From positions 1-39,330 of the forward strand of contig CAZTLE010000008.1 in NCBI GenBank assembly GCA_964614415.1: a stretch of 39,330 bases of DNA. The letters run 5' to 3'. Every line of letters starts with the position of its first letter. The stretch's first letter is position 1. A model generated the notes under the pieces. That model had not been told where the DNA came from, did not search any database, and saw only the letters and a list, made by a program, of their open reading frames with translations. The translations under genes were made by a program, and so were the position numbers. The DNA is from CAZTLE01 sp964614415. GTDB taxonomy: Bacteria; Bacteroidota; Bacteroidia; Flavobacteriales; Flavobacteriaceae. This document shows, one piece after another, positions 39,026 through 39,330 of the stretch.

Positions 39026-39261
39026 TTTATTGGTCTTTACAAGATTATTATCTATGTAAAGCCGCTTAAAATCTGCAATGGTCTTATAGTTATATACAAG
39101 TCTGTATTCATGCTTTCTTTTTTGGCTTTAACTGTCTGTACGTGTTGGGTTTTTCCAACAGAAGGTCTGATTCCTTTTAGGAATTGGTATTCAAAACATA
39201 TGTTCTGCGATCTGGTTTCGGGTTTCGAAAGTCCTTCGATGTAAAACCAAAAATGGAGATA
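39026..39261. other. Intergenic region upstream of the PcfJ-like gene, no gene supported
   Basis: This part of the 305-bp right-hand stretch holds the presumed promoter of the PcfJ-rtcB-prfH operon. A weak -7-like TAATCTTG occurs on the reverse strand about 15-25 bp before the start. A short reverse open frame (39264-39052) has no family features and no convincing start, and is taken as spurious. Confidence 0.4.
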
Positions 39262-39296
39262 CAAAAAAGTCCGAAACTTTATATGGGCTTCGGACT
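39262..39296 (-). terminator. Intrinsic terminator of a reverse-strand gene beyond the right edge
   Basis: AGTCCGAA (39268-39275) and TTCGGACT (39289-39296) are perfect reverse complements; on the reverse strand six T residues follow the stem. The 34 bp beyond it (39297-39330) show only a small AGCT-AAAA-AGCT palindrome and no identifiable coding end. The terminator isolates the RNA-repair operon from its upstream neighbour. Confidence 0.8.
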
Positions 39297-39330
39297 TCCT
39301 TGATGTGAGCTAAAAAGCTACATGGATAGG

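Noticed and set aside
39052..39264. A 70-codon reverse open frame upstream of the PcfJ-like gene
   Set aside because: It begins within the terminator region, has no family features or signal, and fits a promoter region better.

Overview
The window looks like chromosomal DNA from a marine-type member of the Bacteroidota, most likely Flavobacteriaceae. The evidence is Bacteroidota-style -7 promoter boxes (TAnnTTTG), a secreted protein with a C-terminal type IX secretion sorting domain, SP-II lipoproteins, a membrane-anchored AraC-type regulator, DUF4097 and DUF547 families, and an ECF sigma factor paired with an anti-sigma-like protein. No rRNA, tRNA, CRISPR array, transposase or prophage gene was seen. 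All coordinates were read by hand and no database search was run.

Layout. 1-5.7 kb: envelope functions (TolB-like lipoprotein, M28/PDZ peptidase, LpxR-type lipid A deacylase, two family 2 glycosyltransferases in an operon with a MORN-repeat protein). 5.8-8.7 kb: a NapH-like membrane ferredoxin paired with an FAD oxidoreductase. 8.9-13.7 kb (+ strand): a DUF547 protein, an outer-membrane barrel, a GH113-like glycosidase lipoprotein, a small lipoprotein and an Omp85 protein. 13.9-16.2 kb: YceI and a secreted unknown, behind a 42-bp-spaced direct repeat that abuts an AraC-type regulator gene.

16.3-26.7 kb: an arsenosugar biosynthesis locus in two blocks. The right block has an AhpD-like protein, ArsS, rhodanese, a TIGR04282 transferase, a purine nucleoside phosphorylase and ArsM. 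The left block has the TIGR04283 glycosyltransferase with two DUF547 proteins. A forward operon (ECF sigma, HEAT anti-sigma, two DUF4097 proteins) lies between them. ArsM should methylate arsenite, ArsS should add the 5'-deoxyadenosyl group, and the phosphorylase is well placed to remove adenine before the glycosyltransferases act.

26.8-29.2 kb: an outer-membrane protein and a T9SS-secreted beta-propeller. 29.3-34.9 kb: a sulfide/sulfane-sulfur oxidation regulon (two YeeE-like transporters, sulfide:quinone oxidoreductase, ETHE1-type persulfide dioxygenase with rhodanese domains, TSUP exporter, Crp/Fnr regulator). Each of its four downstream transcription units carries a perfect GTAAC-N4-GTTAC palindrome whose centre is exactly 36.5 bp from the end of the -7 box. 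This looks like a class II Crp/Fnr regulon.

35.0-39.0 kb: an RNA-repair operon (PcfJ-like protein, RtcB, a nucleotidyltransferase-fold protein, release factor homologue PrfH). The rtcB gene is split by a 46-bp insertion that creates a perfect 32-bp-arm palindrome and a frameshift. This is either a recent template-switch mutation or an assembly artefact.
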